Origin: Paraburkholderia caribensis
GTDB lineage: Bacteria; Pseudomonadota; Gammaproteobacteria; Burkholderiales; Burkholderiaceae
Assembly (NCBI RefSeq): GCF_002902945.1
Contig: NZ_CP026102.1
Location: forward strand, 2,170,001 to 2,234,000
Direction of reading: 5' to 3'
DNA: 64,000 bases
Part shown: positions 34,152 to 42,418 of the stretch, piece by piece
Layout of the letters: each line of letters opens with the position of its first letter
How positions within the stretch are numbered: position 1 is the stretch's first letter
The notes under the pieces: generated by a model
The model's input: the letters and a program-made list of their open reading frames with translations, nothing else
Told to the model about the DNA's origin: nothing
Databases searched by the model: none
Made by a program: the position numbers and the translations under genes

Positions 34152-35618
34152 ATGACTGACTTGCGTAGCAAATTGAAAGACCCTTCCCTGCTGCAAAGCA
34201 AGGCCTACCTCAATGGCGAATGGCAGGATGCCGACAACCAGGAAACCTTCGAAGTCCTGAACCCGGCAACAGGCGAACTGATCGCGCAAGTGCCACGCAT
34301 GGGCGCCCACGAAACCCGCCGCGCGATCGAAGCAGCCAACAAAGCCTGGCCCGCCTGGAAGGCAAAAACAGGCAAACAGCGCGCAGAAATCCTCCGCAAG
34401 TGGAATGATCTGATGCTGTCCAACGCCGACGACCTGGCGTTAATCCTCACCACCGAACAAGGCAAGCCGCTCGCCGAAGCAAAAGGCGAAATCGGCTACG
34501 CGGCCTCGTTCCTCGAATGGTTCGGCGAAGAAGCCAAACGGGTCTATGGCGATACGATCCCCACCGTCGCGAACGACAAACGCATCGTCGTCACGAAGGA
34601 ACCCGTCGGCGTCTGTGCCGCCATCACGCCATGGAATTTCCCCGCCGCGATGATCACCCGCAAGGTCGGACCGGCGCTCGCAGCAGGCTGCCCGATCGTC
34701 GTCAAACCCGCTGAAGCTACCCCGCTCTCCGCACTCGCGCTCGCCGTGCTCGCCGAACGCGCAGGCGTGCCCGCCGGAATCTTCAGCATCGTTACCGGCG
34801 ACCCGAAACCGATCGGCGGCGAAATGACCAGCAACGCGACCGTACGCAAGCTGTCGTTCACGGGCTCCACTGCAGTCGGCCGTCTGCTGATGGCGCAGTG
34901 CGCGCCGACCGTCAAGAAGGTATCGCTGGAACTGGGTGGCAATGCACCCTTCATCGTGTTCGATGACGCCGATCTCGACGCAGCCGTCGAAGGCGCTATC
35001 GCATCGAAGTACCGCAACAGCGGTCAGACCTGCGTCTGCACGAACCGCTTCTATGTGCACGACAGCGTCTACGATGCCTTCGCCGAAAAACTCGCGGCAG
35101 CCGTGACCAGACTCAAGGTCGGCTTCGGCACCGAGCAAGGCGTGCAGCAAGGCCCGCTCATCAATGAAGCCGCCGTGCTCAAGGTCGAATCGCATATCGA
35201 GGACGCACTCGGCAAAGGCGCGCGCGTCATCACGGGCGGCAAGCGTCACGCGCTCGGTCACGGCTTCTTCGAGCCAACCGTGCTCGCCGATGTCACGCCC
35301 GACATGAAAGTCGCTCGCGATGAAACCTTCGGCCCGCTCGCGCCGCTGTTCCGCTTCTCGTCGGATGCGGAAGTGGTCGAAATGGCGAACAGCACGGAGT
35401 TCGGGCTGGCATCGTATTTCTATAGCCGCGATATCGGCCGTATCTGGCGCGTCGCAGAGGCGCTCGAGTTCGGCATGGTCGGCATCAACACGGGAGCGAT
35501 CTCGAACGAGGTTGCGCCGTTCGGCGGGGTCAAGCAGTCAGGGCTTGGGCGCGAAGGCTCGCACTACGGCATCGACGAATATGTCGTGATCAAGTACATG
35601 TGCATGGGCGGTGTTTGA
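34152..35618 (+). CDS. gabD: Succinate-semialdehyde dehydrogenase, NAD(P)+
   Basis: 488 residues from ATG 34152, with AAAGGA 10 nt upstream; the frame open from 33981 reads repeat DNA. Aldehyde-dehydrogenase motifs are complete: ITPWNFPAAMITRKVGPALA, SFTGSTAVGRLL, Glu260 in LELGGNAPF and the catalytic Cys294 in SGQTCVCTNRF. It oxidises succinate semialdehyde to succinate, the step after GabT. An intrinsic terminator follows at 35671. The first 400 bp are A/C-rich on the coding strand compared with the rest of the gene, again next to a repeat element. Confidence 0.95.
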   Translation: MTDLRSKLKDPSLLQSKAYLNGEWQDADNQETFEVLNPATGELIAQVPRMGAHETRRAIEAANKAWPAWKAKTGKQRAEILRKWNDLMLSNADDLALILTTEQGKPLAEAKGEIGYAASFLEWFGEEAKRVYGDTIPTVANDKRIVVTKEPVGVCAAITPWNFPAAMITRKVGPALAAGCPIVVKPAEATPLSALALAVLAERAGVPAGIFSIVTGDPKPIGGEMTSNATVRKLSFTGSTAVGRLLMAQCAPTVKKVSLELGGNAPFIVFDDADLDAAVEGAIASKYRNSGQTCVCTNRFYVHDSVYDAFAEKLAAAVTRLKVGFGTEQGVQQGPLINEAAVLKVESHIEDALGKGARVITGGKRHALGHGFFEPTVLADVTPDMKVARDETFGPLAPLFRFSSDAEVVEMANSTEFGLASYFYSRDIGRIWRVAEALEFGMVGINTGAISNEVAPFGGVKQSGLGREGSHYGIDEYVVIKYMCMGGV

Positions 35619-35670
35619 GCCCGCTCCGGCGCAACGCTTTCGCGCTGCGCCGGATGTGCCGCGATATGGC

Positions 35671-35695
35671 AAAGCCCGCTCGAAGCGGGCTTTTT
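35671..35695 (+). terminator. Intrinsic terminator of gabD
   Basis: AAAGCCCGCT, loop CGA, AGCGGGCTTTTT: a 10-bp stem running straight into T's, 53 bp after the gabD stop codon. Confidence 0.9.
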
Positions 35696-35712
35696 CGTCT
35701 CTGCAAGGTCAA

Positions 35713-36024
35713 TCATAAGGTTTCGAGCATCTGGATCGTCTCAGGATGCTTTTCAACCAGCTTGATCAGCACGGCAGCCTGAGCGTTCGGTTTCGCCCTC
35801 CCTTGCTCCCAATTCTGGTACGTCCGCTCGTTCACGCGCAGACGGCGTGCCATGACCGCCTGTGACGCGTTGATGGATTCGCGGACGGCACGGATCTCCT
35901 CGGCCGTTACTTCCAGCTTGTCACGAATCTCAACCTTGACCTTGTGAAGTGTGGTCTTGCCTTCGTGAGCGGACTTGAGTTCTTCGAGCCCTTCCGTCAA
36001 TTCGGCTAACAGATTCCGTTTCAT
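35713..36024 (-). CDS. Antitoxin, XRE-type (HigA/NadS-like)
   Basis: 103 residues. The C-terminal half is a helix-turn-helix of the XRE type (ESINASQAVMARRLRVNERT then QNWEQGRAKPNAQA). The N-terminal half is helical and charged, as in antitoxins that follow a RelE-family toxin. It would bind and silence the toxin and repress their shared promoter through the dyad at 36391-36407. It starts 15 bp after the toxin stop codon. The toxin-first order is typical of higBA. Confidence 0.85.
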   Translation of the reverse strand: MKRNLLAELTEGLEELKSAHEGKTTLHKVKVEIRDKLEVTAEEIRAVRESINASQAVMARRLRVNERTYQNWEQGRAKPNAQAAVLIKLVEKHPETIQMLETL

Positions 36025-36039
36025 GTCGCATCCTTTTGC

Positions 36040-36381
36040 TTATCGATTCGCAAGCTTGATGACTTCTCTCAGCATCTCGGAGAGAACCCCTCGTTCCTTC
36101 GACGACAGGTCTTCAGCTTCGTCCTTGTCGTACAGCGTGAACATCCAGAACTCGGGGCCCTTTACCCAGTAGTAGTAGATCACCCTGAGCCCGCCGCGCT
36201 TTCCCTTCCCGCGCCGTGCGTCGCCGAAACGGAGTTTGCGCAGCCCACCCGTTCCCCTGATGACATCCCCTGCTTCCGGGTTCTGCATCAGCACAATCTG
36301 AAGCGCGCGATATTCGTCGTCCGTCAGATAGTCGTCCCGCCACCGGCGAAATGGGCCTAGCTCGACGAAAGTCGCCGCCAC
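36040..36381 (-). CDS. Toxin, RelE/HigB-like
   Basis: 113 residues from GTG 36381. Reading begins VAATFVELGPFRRWRDDYLT, where this family normally starts. A longer frame to 36525 would run through the promoter and dyad. The RelE-fold pattern is clear: DDEYRALQIVL, GLRKLRFGDARRGKGKRGGL with the basic RNA-binding strand, and RVIYYYWVKGPEFWMFTLYD. It would cleave mRNA on the ribosome and slow growth when the antitoxin is lost. The -10 hexamer TATAAT ends only about 6 bp before the GTG, so the transcript may be leaderless. Confidence 0.82.
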   Translation of the reverse strand: MAATFVELGPFRRWRDDYLTDDEYRALQIVLMQNPEAGDVIRGTGGLRKLRFGDARRGKGKRGGLRVIYYYWVKGPEFWMFTLYDKDEAEDLSSKERGVLSEMLREVIKLANR

Positions 36382-36387
36382 GAGGAA

Positions 36388-36407
36388 ATTATACGTTAAT
36401 TGCGTAT
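36388..36407 (-). promoter_or_regulatory. Toxin-antitoxin promoter and operator
   Basis: On the minus strand TATAAT (36393-36388) overlaps an inverted repeat ATACG-N7-CGTAT (36391-36407). A repressor bound to the dyad would cover the -10 element, as expected for autoregulated toxin-antitoxin pairs. Confidence 0.6.
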
Positions 36408-36635
36408 GGTTTGGTAATCTCAAGAATTCACCTCGCTCACCGGACCGGAAACCGATGATACGAGGGACAGGCCGTGATTCGAGGTTGAATCCGGCCGTAA
36501 AACGCACTTGCAGAAATTTCCGCAACGCAGTTCAGATCAGGGAGACGTGTCGTACGAAAAGGCTTTGAAGATCGGATCGAATCGGACCCGCGGGGCGTGG
36601 TTTAGCTACCAGGCAGAAGCCCACCGCTGTCACCC

Positions 36636-37610
36636 TCAAAACCCCGCCGTCTCATTCGCATGATACGAAGACCGCACCAGCGGCCCCGACACGACTTCTC
36701 GAAACCCCAGCTTCAACCCCTCCTCTCTGAAAACAGCAAAAGTCTCCGGCGACACATAGCGCTTAACAGCCATATGAAACCTCGAAGGCGCGAGATATTG
36801 CCCAACCGTCAGCACGTCCACATCGTGCGCACGAATATCACGCATGGTTTGCAGAAGTTCATCATCGCTTTCGCCGAGCCCGACCATCAATCCCGACTTC
36901 GTGAGCACTGAAGCGTTCGCCTCCTTCACCCGCCGAAGCAGCGTCAAAGACCCGTGATAATCCGCGCCCGCGCGCGCCGCGCGATACAGCGACGGCACCG
37001 TTTCGATGTTGTGATTGAAGACATCCGGCCACGCCGCCGACAACGCGTCGAGCGCCCGCTCGACGCGTCCGCGAAAATCCGGCGTCAACACCTCGACACG
37101 TATCCCCGGCACGCGCTCGCGCAATAGCGCAACGCAGCGCGCAAAATGCGCCGCGCCGCCATCGCGCAGATCGTCGCGATCCACCGACGTAATCACCACA
37201 TATCGCAGCCCCAGCGCAGCGACGGCATCGGCGAGCCGCGCCGGCTCTTCGTGGTCGAGCGGCAGCGGCCTTCCGTGCGCAACGTCGCAGAACGCGCAAC
37301 GCCGCGTGCAGACGCCGCCCATGATCATGAACGTCGCCGTGCGCTGCGCAAAGCATTCGCCGATATTCGGGCACATCGCTTCCTCGCACACCGAATGCAG
37401 ACGATGCTCGCGCAGTATCGACGCCATGCCCGCCACCGTCTCGCTCATCATCGGCCTTGCGCGCAGCCATGCGGGCTTCGGCAGCGCGCCGCCCGGTTCG
37501 GGCGGCACGACCTTCACGGGAATGCGCGCGAGCTTGTCGCGGCTTCTCAAGCCATGCTGCCCGAGCGCGGTGACGCTGTCGTGGGCGGATACCTGCGGCG
37601 CGGCGTCCAT
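36636..37610 (-). CDS. lipA: Lipoyl synthase, aco-cluster copy
   Basis: 324 residues. Both iron-sulfur clusters have their ligands: auxiliary Cys75, Cys80 and Cys86 (CEEAMCPNIGEC) and radical-SAM Cys101, Cys105 and Cys108 (CTRRCAFCD). The C-terminal RSSYHA serine motif is present. It inserts two sulfurs into protein-bound octanoyl groups to give lipoate. ATG 37610 is 2 bp after the acoC stop codon, so it is the last gene of the aco operon and most likely serves the lipoyl domain of AcoC. A housekeeping copy elsewhere in the genome is expected, not seen. Confidence 0.93.
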   Translation of the reverse strand: MDAAPQVSAHDSVTALGQHGLRSRDKLARIPVKVVPPEPGGALPKPAWLRARPMMSETVAGMASILREHRLHSVCEEAMCPNIGECFAQRTATFMIMGGVCTRRCAFCDVAHGRPLPLDHEEPARLADAVAALGLRYVVITSVDRDDLRDGGAAHFARCVALLRERVPGIRVEVLTPDFRGRVERALDALSAAWPDVFNHNIETVPSLYRAARAGADYHGSLTLLRRVKEANASVLTKSGLMVGLGESDDELLQTMRDIRAHDVDVLTVGQYLAPSRFHMAVKRYVSPETFAVFREEGLKLGFREVVSGPLVRSSYHANETAGF

Positions 37611-37612
37611 CG

Positions 37613-38725
37613 TCAGGCTCCGAAGAAGTCGTTGAGCAGGCGGTTCACCTCCGATGCCGACTCCATCTGCACCATATGCCCCTTGCCCGGCAGCACATGC
37701 ACGCGGATATCGCCGGGCAGCCCTTGCGCATGGCTCGCGGGAATGATCTGATCGAGTTCGCCCCAGATCACCAGCGTGCGCGGCGCGAGACTGTCGATGC
37801 GGTCGCGATAGCTGCGCTGCTGGGCGCCATCCCTGAACGCCGACGCCGCGATCTTCTGCAAGCTCTCGCCCACGCCCTCGAGCCGCTTGTACTTGACGAT
37901 GTCCTCGACAAGCTGCCGCGTGACGAGCGAGCCGTCGGCGAACAGTTTCGTCAGATGCGGCTTCAGCGTATTGCGGCTGTTGCCCTGCACGAATCCGTCG
38001 ATGTACTCGCGGTTGATCTCGTCGCCGAGACCCGCACCCGCAATCAGCGCAAGCGACGCCACGCGCTGCGGCGCTTTCGCTGCCACTGTCATCGCGACGA
38101 GACTGCCCATCGAATGCCCGACGAAATGCGCGCGTTCGATACCGCGATCGTCGAGAAACGCGATCACACTGTCGGCCAGTTCATCGGCGCTGCCCGACTC
38201 CACCGCTTTCGCCGATTCGCCATGCCCTGGCAAATCCAGCGCATACACCGTGCGATGCGCCGCGAGGTCGGCGTGATTGAACAGCCAGTTGTTCAGATCG
38301 CCGCCGAAACCGTGGATCAGCACGGCCGGCGTGCCGCCGTCGCCGATCTTCAGGTAGCGAATGGTGCGCCCGCCGATCTGCGCTTTCTCCGGCTGCGGCC
38401 CTGCATCGGCGGAATCGGCGGCGAGCGGCACGAAGTCGCGCTGGAACGCTTCGACGGCGGCATCGATGTCCGTGTCCGTCTCCTGCTCATCGGCCACCAC
38501 GCCGAGCAGCGCGCCGACGGGCAGCGTGTCGCCCTCCTGCGCGACCTGCCGTCGCAGCGTGCCGTTGAACGCACACTCCACACCCGAAGCGATCTTGTCG
38601 CTCTCGACGTCGAGCACTTCGTCGCCCTTCGCCACCGTGTCGCCAATCGACTTCAACCAGCCGTTGACCTGCCCTTGCTGCATCGACAAGCCCCATTTGG
38701 GCATCGTGATCATGTGAATCGACAT
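37613..38725 (-). CDS. acoC: Acetoin dehydrogenase E2 component (dihydrolipoyl acetyltransferase)
   Basis: 370 residues. An N-terminal lipoyl domain (1-78) has the modified Lys44 in DVESDKIASGVE. Instead of the usual E2 catalytic domain an alpha/beta-hydrolase domain follows (about 130-370) with HGFGGDLNNW, nucleophile Ser in GHSMGS and a terminal His (PGKGHMVQ). This fusion is characteristic of AcoC. It takes the acetyl group released from acetoin by AcoAB to coenzyme A. It lies between acoB and lipA in a tight minus-strand operon. Confidence 0.94.
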   Translation of the reverse strand: MSIHMITMPKWGLSMQQGQVNGWLKSIGDTVAKGDEVLDVESDKIASGVECAFNGTLRRQVAQEGDTLPVGALLGVVADEQETDTDIDAAVEAFQRDFVPLAADSADAGPQPEKAQIGGRTIRYLKIGDGGTPAVLIHGFGGDLNNWLFNHADLAAHRTVYALDLPGHGESAKAVESGSADELADSVIAFLDDRGIERAHFVGHSMGSLVAMTVAAKAPQRVASLALIAGAGLGDEINREYIDGFVQGNSRNTLKPHLTKLFADGSLVTRQLVEDIVKYKRLEGVGESLQKIAASAFRDGAQQRSYRDRIDSLAPRTLVIWGELDQIIPASHAQGLPGDIRVHVLPGKGHMVQMESASEVNRLLNDFFGA

Positions 38726-38740
38726 TGCTCGGTTCCTCGC

Positions 38741-39745
38741 TCAGTGTCGCGTTGCTTTGACGGCTGCGACAATCTTGTCCGCCGACGGGATATACAGGTC
38801 TTCCAGCACGCCCGAGAACGGTGTGGGCGTATGCGGCGCGGTGACGATCCCGACGGGCGCCTTCAGCGAATGAAACGCTTTCTGCGCGGCGAGCGCGGCG
38901 ATATCGGCGGCGATCGAGCAGCGCGGGTTCGCTTCATCGACGACGACCAGGCGGCCCGTGCGCTCCAGGCTTTCCAGAATCGTCTCTTCATCGAGCGGCG
39001 AGGTGGTGCGCAGATCGATGACCTCGGCCTTGATGCCTTCTTTCGCGAGCCGGTCGGCGGCGTCCGTCGCGTAGTGCACCATGCGGCCATACGTGACGAT
39101 GGTCGCGTCGTCGCCTTCGCGCACCACGTTGGCTTCGCCGAACGGAATCGCGTACAGCTCTTCGGGCACGTCGCCTTCGCGGGTGTAGAGGAGCTTGTGC
39201 TCGCAGAAGATGACGGGATCGTTTTCGCGGATCGCCTGGATCATCAGGCCTTTCGCGTCATAGGGCGTCGATGGGCACACCACTTTGAGACCGGGCACAT
39301 GCGTGAACAGCGACGTCAGCATCTGCGAGTGCTGCGCGGCGGCGCGCAACCCGGCGCCCTGCATCGTGCGGATCACGACGGGTGTGACGGCATTGCCGCC
39401 GAACATGTAGCGGAATTTTGCGGCCTGATTGAAGATCTGATCGAAGCACACGCCCATGAAGTCGATGAACATCAGCTCCGCGACGGGGCGCATGCCCGCC
39501 GCCGCCGCACCGACCGCTGCGCCGATGAAGCCGCCTTCCGAGATCGGCGTGTCGAGCACGCGCCCCGGATACTTGTGGAAAAGCCCTTTCGTGACGCCGA
39601 GCACGCCGCCCCATGCGTCCTGTTCGCCCGGCGATCCCGCGCCGCCCGCGTTGTCTTCGCCCATCACGATGACGCTTTCGTCGCGCGCCATTTCCTGACT
39701 CAGTGCTTCGTTGATCGCCTGAGAATATGTGATCTTGCGTGCCAT
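38741..39745 (-). CDS. acoB: Acetoin dehydrogenase E1 beta subunit
   Basis: 334 residues from ATG 39745, with AAGGAG upstream; a longer frame to 39961 runs into acoA. It is a transketolase-like E1-beta protein: EALSQEMARDESVIVMGEDN at the start, DTPISEGGFIGAAVGAA in the middle, and the C-terminal half with VIDLRTTSPLDEETI. With AcoA it forms the thiamine-diphosphate E1 that splits acetoin into acetaldehyde and an acetyl unit. The following E3 gene (acoL) of some species is absent here. Confidence 0.94.
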   Translation of the reverse strand: MARKITYSQAINEALSQEMARDESVIVMGEDNAGGAGSPGEQDAWGGVLGVTKGLFHKYPGRVLDTPISEGGFIGAAVGAAAAGMRPVAELMFIDFMGVCFDQIFNQAAKFRYMFGGNAVTPVVIRTMQGAGLRAAAQHSQMLTSLFTHVPGLKVVCPSTPYDAKGLMIQAIRENDPVIFCEHKLLYTREGDVPEELYAIPFGEANVVREGDDATIVTYGRMVHYATDAADRLAKEGIKAEVIDLRTTSPLDEETILESLERTGRLVVVDEANPRCSIAADIAALAAQKAFHSLKAPVGIVTAPHTPTPFSGVLEDLYIPSADKIVAAVKATRH

Positions 39746-39783
39746 GTCTGTCTCCTTGTTTGCCTGGAATAAAGCTCGATGAG

Positions 39784-40761
39784 TTACGGATACGACACGT
39801 ACACGTCGGTCAGCAGATCGGCTTCCGTCGGCAGCGGTGCGGCCTTTGCCTTTACTACGGAATCGTCGATCAGCGTCTTCACATCCGCATCGATCTTGCC
39901 CAGATCGTCGGACGACAGCATCTCCGCACGCACCACGCGCTCCGCGAAACGCTTCAGGCAATCCTTCTCGTCGCGCAGCTTCTGCACTTCGCCCGGCGCG
40001 CGATACGTTTGCGCATCGCCTTCGAAGTGGCCGAAGTAACGCGACAGCTTCACTTCGACGAGCGTTGGCCCACCGCCGCCGCGCGCGCGTTCAATCGCTT
40101 CGCCTAGCGCTTCGTGCACCGCGAAGAAATCGAAACCGTCGACGATCACGCCCGGCATGCCGAAGCCGCTCGCGCGATCCGCGATGTTGTCGGACGCGAC
40201 GGACCATGTCGAAGACGTGGCTTCCGCATAGCCGTTGTTCTCGGCGACGAAGATGGCCGGCAGGCGCCACACGCTCGCGAGGTTCATCGATTCGAAGATC
40301 GTCCCCTGGTTCGACGCGCCGTCGCCGAAGAAGCACACGCCCACGCCGCCCGTTTTCTTCAGCTTCGCTGCGAGCGCCGCGCCGCAGACGAGCGGACCTC
40401 CCGCGCCGACGATCCCGTTCGCGCCGAGCATGCCCTTCGACAGATCCGCGATGTGCATCGAGCCGCCCTTGCCCTTGCACACGCCTGTCTGCCGGCCGTA
40501 GATCTCGGCCATCATCCCGTGCACGTCGACGCCCTTTGCGATGCAATGGCCGTGGCCCCGGTGCGTGGTCGCCACATAGTCGCGGTCGTTCAGATGCAGC
40601 ATCGTGCCGACGGCCGACGCTTCTTCGCCTGCATACAGATGCACGAAGCCGGGAATCTCGCCCGTCGCGAACTCGACGTGCAGGCGCTCTTCGAACTCGC
40701 GAATGGTGCGCATCAGCCGGTACGCTTCCAGTAGTTTTTCCCTGCTCAACTGATTTGACAT
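39784..40761 (-). CDS. acoA: Acetoin dehydrogenase E1 alpha subunit
   Basis: 325 residues; ATG 40761 has AAGGAG upstream. E1-alpha features are clear: THRGHGHCIAKG, GKGGSMHIAD, and the thiamine-diphosphate motif GDGASNQGTIFESMNLASVW. It binds thiamine diphosphate with AcoB. It lies 38 bp upstream of acoB. Substrate assignment to acetoin rests on the neighbours acoX, acoC and acoR, because pyruvate E1-alpha proteins look similar. Confidence 0.93.
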   Translation of the reverse strand: MSNQLSREKLLEAYRLMRTIREFEERLHVEFATGEIPGFVHLYAGEEASAVGTMLHLNDRDYVATTHRGHGHCIAKGVDVHGMMAEIYGRQTGVCKGKGGSMHIADLSKGMLGANGIVGAGGPLVCGAALAAKLKKTGGVGVCFFGDGASNQGTIFESMNLASVWRLPAIFVAENNGYAEATSSTWSVASDNIADRASGFGMPGVIVDGFDFFAVHEALGEAIERARGGGGPTLVEVKLSRYFGHFEGDAQTYRAPGEVQKLRDEKDCLKRFAERVVRAEMLSSDDLGKIDADVKTLIDDSVVKAKAAPLPTEADLLTDVYVSYP

Positions 40762-40835
40762 GGTGTGTCTCCTTGATGATGTCGATCGTTACGGCAACGG
40801 GTGCGGATGGGCTCCGCGTGATTGATGAACTCCCT

Positions 40836-41966
40836 TTATTTCGTGTGTGTTTTTGCTTGCATCAGGGTTCGCATCGAAGCGCCCGCCATCTCGCGCATCA
40901 ACTGACGCGACGCCGAGAAACGCAGCGTGCGGCTCACGTCGACAGTCAGCGGGCCGCTCCAGTCAAGCGAGATTTCGTAGCGGTCGTCACGCCCGATTTC
41001 GATCTCGCGCTCGCCGTCGAATGCGAGCGTGCCGCGGCGCGCGTCGATGGGCAGCCAATCGCCGGGTTCGAAGCGCTCGCAGGTCCGCATCGTCACCTGA
41101 TCGATGCGGCCGGGCGCAATGGGCGCGAAGATGGGCACCCCGTCGGGAATCTCATCGGGACCACCGTCGCGCTTTGCAAAGCCATCCTCGTCGTGCAACG
41201 CGAACGTGAGATGCAAGCCGTGCGGCGCCGTGCGCTCGACAGGCGCCCACGCGCCGCCTATCGACGACAGCCCGATGCCATCGGGCGCGGCGAACGTGAG
41301 GAACAGCGACTCGATATCCGACGGCTCCGACACGGCCCGCGCGCCGACGAAGCGCTGACGGCTCACGCACACATCGACGAGCGCGATCTCTTCGCGCCCG
41401 CGATTCGGCCCCGCCACGCAACGCACGACGAGCCGCTTGTTGCGCGTCAACGCGACATCGGGCGGCACGACGCCCGACGCCACCAGTGCGCCCGCCATGC
41501 CCGCAACCGTCGCTTCGCGCATGTCGGGAAACGCGTTGTTGGTGCCAGTCGAGAGGGTAAGCAGCGGCACGCCGCCGCAATGCGCAGCCACCGCGCGATG
41601 CGTGCCGTCGCCGCCGAGCACGGCAATCAGCTCGACACCTTCGCGCACCATATGCGCGGTGCCCGTGTGCGTATCGGCGACGCTATCGGTGATGGGCAGA
41701 TCGACGAATTCGACTTCGGGCCAGCGCTCGGCCGTGCCCGTCGCCTGGTGCGTGTCGATCGCGCGCAGCAGCAGCGCGGCAACGCCCGTGCGATCGCGCA
41801 GCGTCAGCACGCGATCGACGCCGAGCGCGCCGAGTCCCGCGATCAGACGCACGACCATGTTGGCCTTTTCGGCTGTCGGGAACACGGACGCGTGCGTCGT
41901 GAGGCGGCGAATGTCGCGACCCGACGCGGGGTTCGCAATCACGCCGACGGTGATGGGCGATGCCAC
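40836..41966 (-). CDS. acoX: AcoX, ATP-NAD kinase-like protein of acetoin catabolism
   Basis: 376 residues from GTG 41966. The start was chosen because GGAG lies 8 nt upstream and the sigma-54 promoter at 42043-42057 would start the message after the earlier ATG at 42038. The protein opens with VASPITVGVIANPASGRDIR and has the NAD-kinase-type GGDGTHR motif with a downstream TGTNNAFP. AcoX proteins accompany acetoin dehydrogenase genes; their exact role is not settled. It is the first gene of acoX-acoA-acoB-acoC-lipA. Confidence 0.9.
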   Translation of the reverse strand: MASPITVGVIANPASGRDIRRLTTHASVFPTAEKANMVVRLIAGLGALGVDRVLTLRDRTGVAALLLRAIDTHQATGTAERWPEVEFVDLPITDSVADTHTGTAHMVREGVELIAVLGGDGTHRAVAAHCGGVPLLTLSTGTNNAFPDMREATVAGMAGALVASGVVPPDVALTRNKRLVVRCVAGPNRGREEIALVDVCVSRQRFVGARAVSEPSDIESLFLTFAAPDGIGLSSIGGAWAPVERTAPHGLHLTFALHDEDGFAKRDGGPDEIPDGVPIFAPIAPGRIDQVTMRTCERFEPGDWLPIDARRGTLAFDGEREIEIGRDDRYEISLDWSGPLTVDVSRTLRFSASRQLMREMAGASMRTLMQAKTHTK

Positions 41967-42042
41967 TGGCTTGTCTCCGTTGTGTTTGTCGAGCGCGGCT
42001 TGCGGGTCGCACGCAAGGCCGATTCGTGTGACGGGCATTACT

Positions 42043-42057
42043 GCAACAGCTATGCCA
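42043..42057 (-). promoter_or_regulatory. Sigma-54 promoter of the aco operon
   Basis: Minus-strand TGGCATAGCTGTTGC matches the -24/-12 consensus TGGCAC-N5-TTGC with correct spacing. It lies about 65 bp ahead of the acoX GTG and next to a sigma-54 activator gene. Confidence 0.82.
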
Positions 42058-42244
42058 ATCGCTCGACGAACCCGCAAAGAACGCGGAGAACCTTGTGTGG
42101 CAAGGCTTGCGTGGAATGTGCGACGCGTCGACGCGCGCACTACTCGCGTCGCATGACGCGGTGCACATGACGCACATCGCGCCTCTCACCGCACTCATCG
42201 CGCGGCGACGCGACGCGCATGCATTGCGGCATCGAACGATGCGC

Positions 42245-42286
42245 GTCTCACGGCTGTCTCACGCATGGGTGAGACGTTCGTCTCAG
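42245..42286. promoter_or_regulatory. Candidate AcoR upstream activating sequences
   Basis: GTCTCA half-sites occur at 42245 and 42256, and 42279 starts another. GTCTCAC-GCATGG-GTGAGAC (42256-42275) is a perfect 7-bp inverted repeat. They lie about 190-240 bp upstream of the sigma-54 promoter, the usual distance for enhancer sites. Confidence 0.6.
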
Positions 42287-42418
42287 GCGTCTCGCGTGCT
42301 GCAATGCAGTGTGATTGCGCGAACGGGATGTGCTACAAGAAGGTCCGGCCGAAGGCAGCACCGCAGGCACCAGCGCGATCAATCCACCCGTATCGTCCGT
42401 TATAGACGGGAGCCGACC

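Noticed and set aside
42095..42418. N-terminal extension of AcoR by 108 codons
   Set aside because: It would cover the GTCTCA dyads and lacks a ribosome-binding site, whereas ATG 42419 has CGGGAG and matches the AcoR N-terminus.
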